Source of the DNA: Strigops habroptila
Taxonomy: Eukaryota; Chordata; Aves; Psittaciformes; Psittacidae
NCBI RefSeq assembly: GCF_004027225.2
Contig: NC_044282.2
Span: 55,198,397-55,262,396, forward strand
Direction: 5' to 3'
Length of the DNA stretch: 64,000 nucleotides
A program made the translations under genes and the position numbers. Of this stretch, positions 62,923-64,000 are shown piece by piece. Below the pieces are notes generated by a model. It ran no database searches. It was not told the DNA's origin and saw nothing but the letters and a program-made list of their open reading frames with translations. Position 1 is the stretch's first letter; every line of letters begins with the position of its first letter.

Positions 62923-63905
62923 GTACTTACTGAAATGATACTGCATATGGCAGATTGTAAGTCTTCCTCTGTTTAAATTTTATCCTGTGAAGTTAGAATA
63001 TACCAGTTCTTGGTTTTGAGTAGTTCTGTAACATCTTGAATTTTACTATAGCCACTTCCAAGTTTGCTAACAAGGTATCTTTAAAATCATATAGTACAAC
63101 CCCCTTATTTTTATATATAAAGATTGTTATTTTTTTTCAACAATCAGAACTGTACAGCCTTGGGCCATCTTCTTGATTGGAAAACTGAAAGATACACGTA
63201 CCCCTCTCCCCCACCCCTACCCCCCTAACCAAAAACCCCACCAACACCCCCCCCCAAAAAAAAAAAAAAAGCCAACAAAAAAACCCCAAACAAACAAAAG
63301 CAAAGTGCTGTGGTGTTTTCCTCTGTGCTTGCCAGGCGTAGTAGCATGAATTTTATTTTTGTTAGAAATATTTTATGTATTTGTTTTAAGGTGTCAGAAA
63401 GGGGAGGGGGCAGTGTAACTTACACTTGTAATTGCTATTCTAACAGCAAAGCTGCTTTTGAGAAAAAATTAACCATCAGGTTACTATTCAAGAAATGTTA
63501 GTACTGATTTTACCTGGATAATCTGTTACTCTTAGGCAGAAACTTCAGAGAATGGGCATTGCGTTATAACTATTACATGCACAAATCAACCATTTAATCT
63601 TGGTTTGCTGTGTCTGATAACAGAATTATGTTTCACTGTAGCTGCAGTCAACACACTGTCTAAAAGTGTGTGGAAGAATGATGATGGTGAAGTGGTGATG
63701 GAGTTTATGTAGTACAATACCAAGTGACAGCATTGCTAAGTAAAACCCTTTGCCTCTGTCCTCAGATGAAATGGTAAATGTAACTCTGAATCTCTGGGTG
63801 GGCTGTTGGCAGAGAGGAATAAACAGGAGATCTTTGAATCTGAAACTAAGAGTTTCTGATCTTTGATCTTAAAAACATCTGCTAGCCAAGCCTGGAGCTG
63901 GCTTA
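62923..63905 (+). other. probable intron sequence, no exon recognised
   Basis: Contains an A/C-rich low-complexity tract (63197-63304) and a lone acceptor-like ctctgtcctcag ending at 63765, followed by a frame open for about 33 codons in one phase only. Confidence 0.35.
63197..63304 (+). repeat. A/C-rich low-complexity tract
   Basis: C-runs and A-runs (ccccctct, cccccccccaaaa and similar) without a repeat-family match. The 'cccctaccccccctaacc'-like part is not a true telomeric array. Confidence 0.8.
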
Positions 63906-63984
63906 CCAATTGGTATGTGACCTGGCTGCCACTAGAGAGGGACGGAGCTCTATAAAAAGCAGGGGTGCTTTACTTTATATAAAG
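63906..63984 (+). promoter_or_regulatory. candidate CCAAT/TATA promoter at the window edge
   Basis: CCAAT (63906-63910, within palindromic ccaattgg) lies 41 bp before TATAAAAAG (63951-63959). This is a plausible core-promoter geometry that predicts a start at about 63980. A second TATA-like palindrome, actttatataaagt, follows at about 63971-63984. The window ends before any transcript could be judged. Confidence 0.3.
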
Positions 63985-64000
63985 TGCAGATTTCAAATAA

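Noticed and set aside
63197..63260. Telomere-like cccctaa motifs
   Set aside because: The spacing is irregular with no tandem hexamer array. It is A/C-rich low complexity.
1..64000. CRISPR arrays, operons, prophage or plasmid features
   Set aside because: Sequence composition, CR1 and MIR repeats and the CpG island show vertebrate nuclear DNA. No regularly spaced repeats or bacterial genes were seen.

Overview
The window is vertebrate nuclear DNA and almost certainly from a bird. Copies of the CR1 LINE carry the avian-type 3' tail of repeated ATTCTATG-like octamers. One long terminal repeat looks like an avian endogenous retrovirus LTR. Several old, degenerate MIR-type SINE pieces common to amniotes are present, and there are no mammalian Alu, B1 or L1 sequences. 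Overall repeat density is low, as in bird genomes. I found no bacterial-type gene, rRNA, tRNA, CRISPR array or intact protein-coding gene. I cannot assign a species or chromosome.

Layout. Positions 1 to about 52,900 form a gene-poor, AT-leaning stretch with no convincing multi-exon gene. It holds MIR remnants (345-600, 770-872, 7895-8160, 8355-8415, 25103-25203, 28860-29066, 51510-51700). It also holds a 5'-truncated, frameshifted sense CR1 (4125-4881), two antisense CR1 3' ends (41909-42068, 43401-43681), an older antisense CR1-like piece (46850-47285) and a probable solo LTR (about 20876-21863). Unexplained structure here includes an exact 146-bp direct duplication 1393 bp apart (11077-11222 and 12470-12615), two perfect 14-15 bp inverted repeats whose 7-nt loops are reverse complements of each other (9440-9476, 28670-28704), and a compound hairpin (13955-14021). 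A small CpG-rich patch at 31.4-31.8 kb carries a G-run cluster and a near-consensus CTCF site. An AT-rich, homeodomain/forkhead-motif-rich block follows at about 33.9-34.8 kb.

At 52.9-54.3 kb there is a strong CpG island with an inverted CCAAT box, GC boxes, a probable non-coding first exon containing two short upstream ORFs, and a good plus-strand splice donor at 53493. From there to the window end the plus strand is conspicuously rich in T-runs and poor in A-runs, as expected for a transcribed intron. A candidate second exon (62857-62922), with a strong acceptor and an ATG giving eight codons before a donor, lies about 9.4 kb downstream. A CCAAT plus TATA arrangement at the extreme right end could be an alternative promoter. 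I infer that the right 11 kb is the 5' end of a plus-strand gene whose body lies beyond the window, and that the left 52 kb is its upstream intergenic and possibly regulatory territory. The gene's identity cannot be read from this window.
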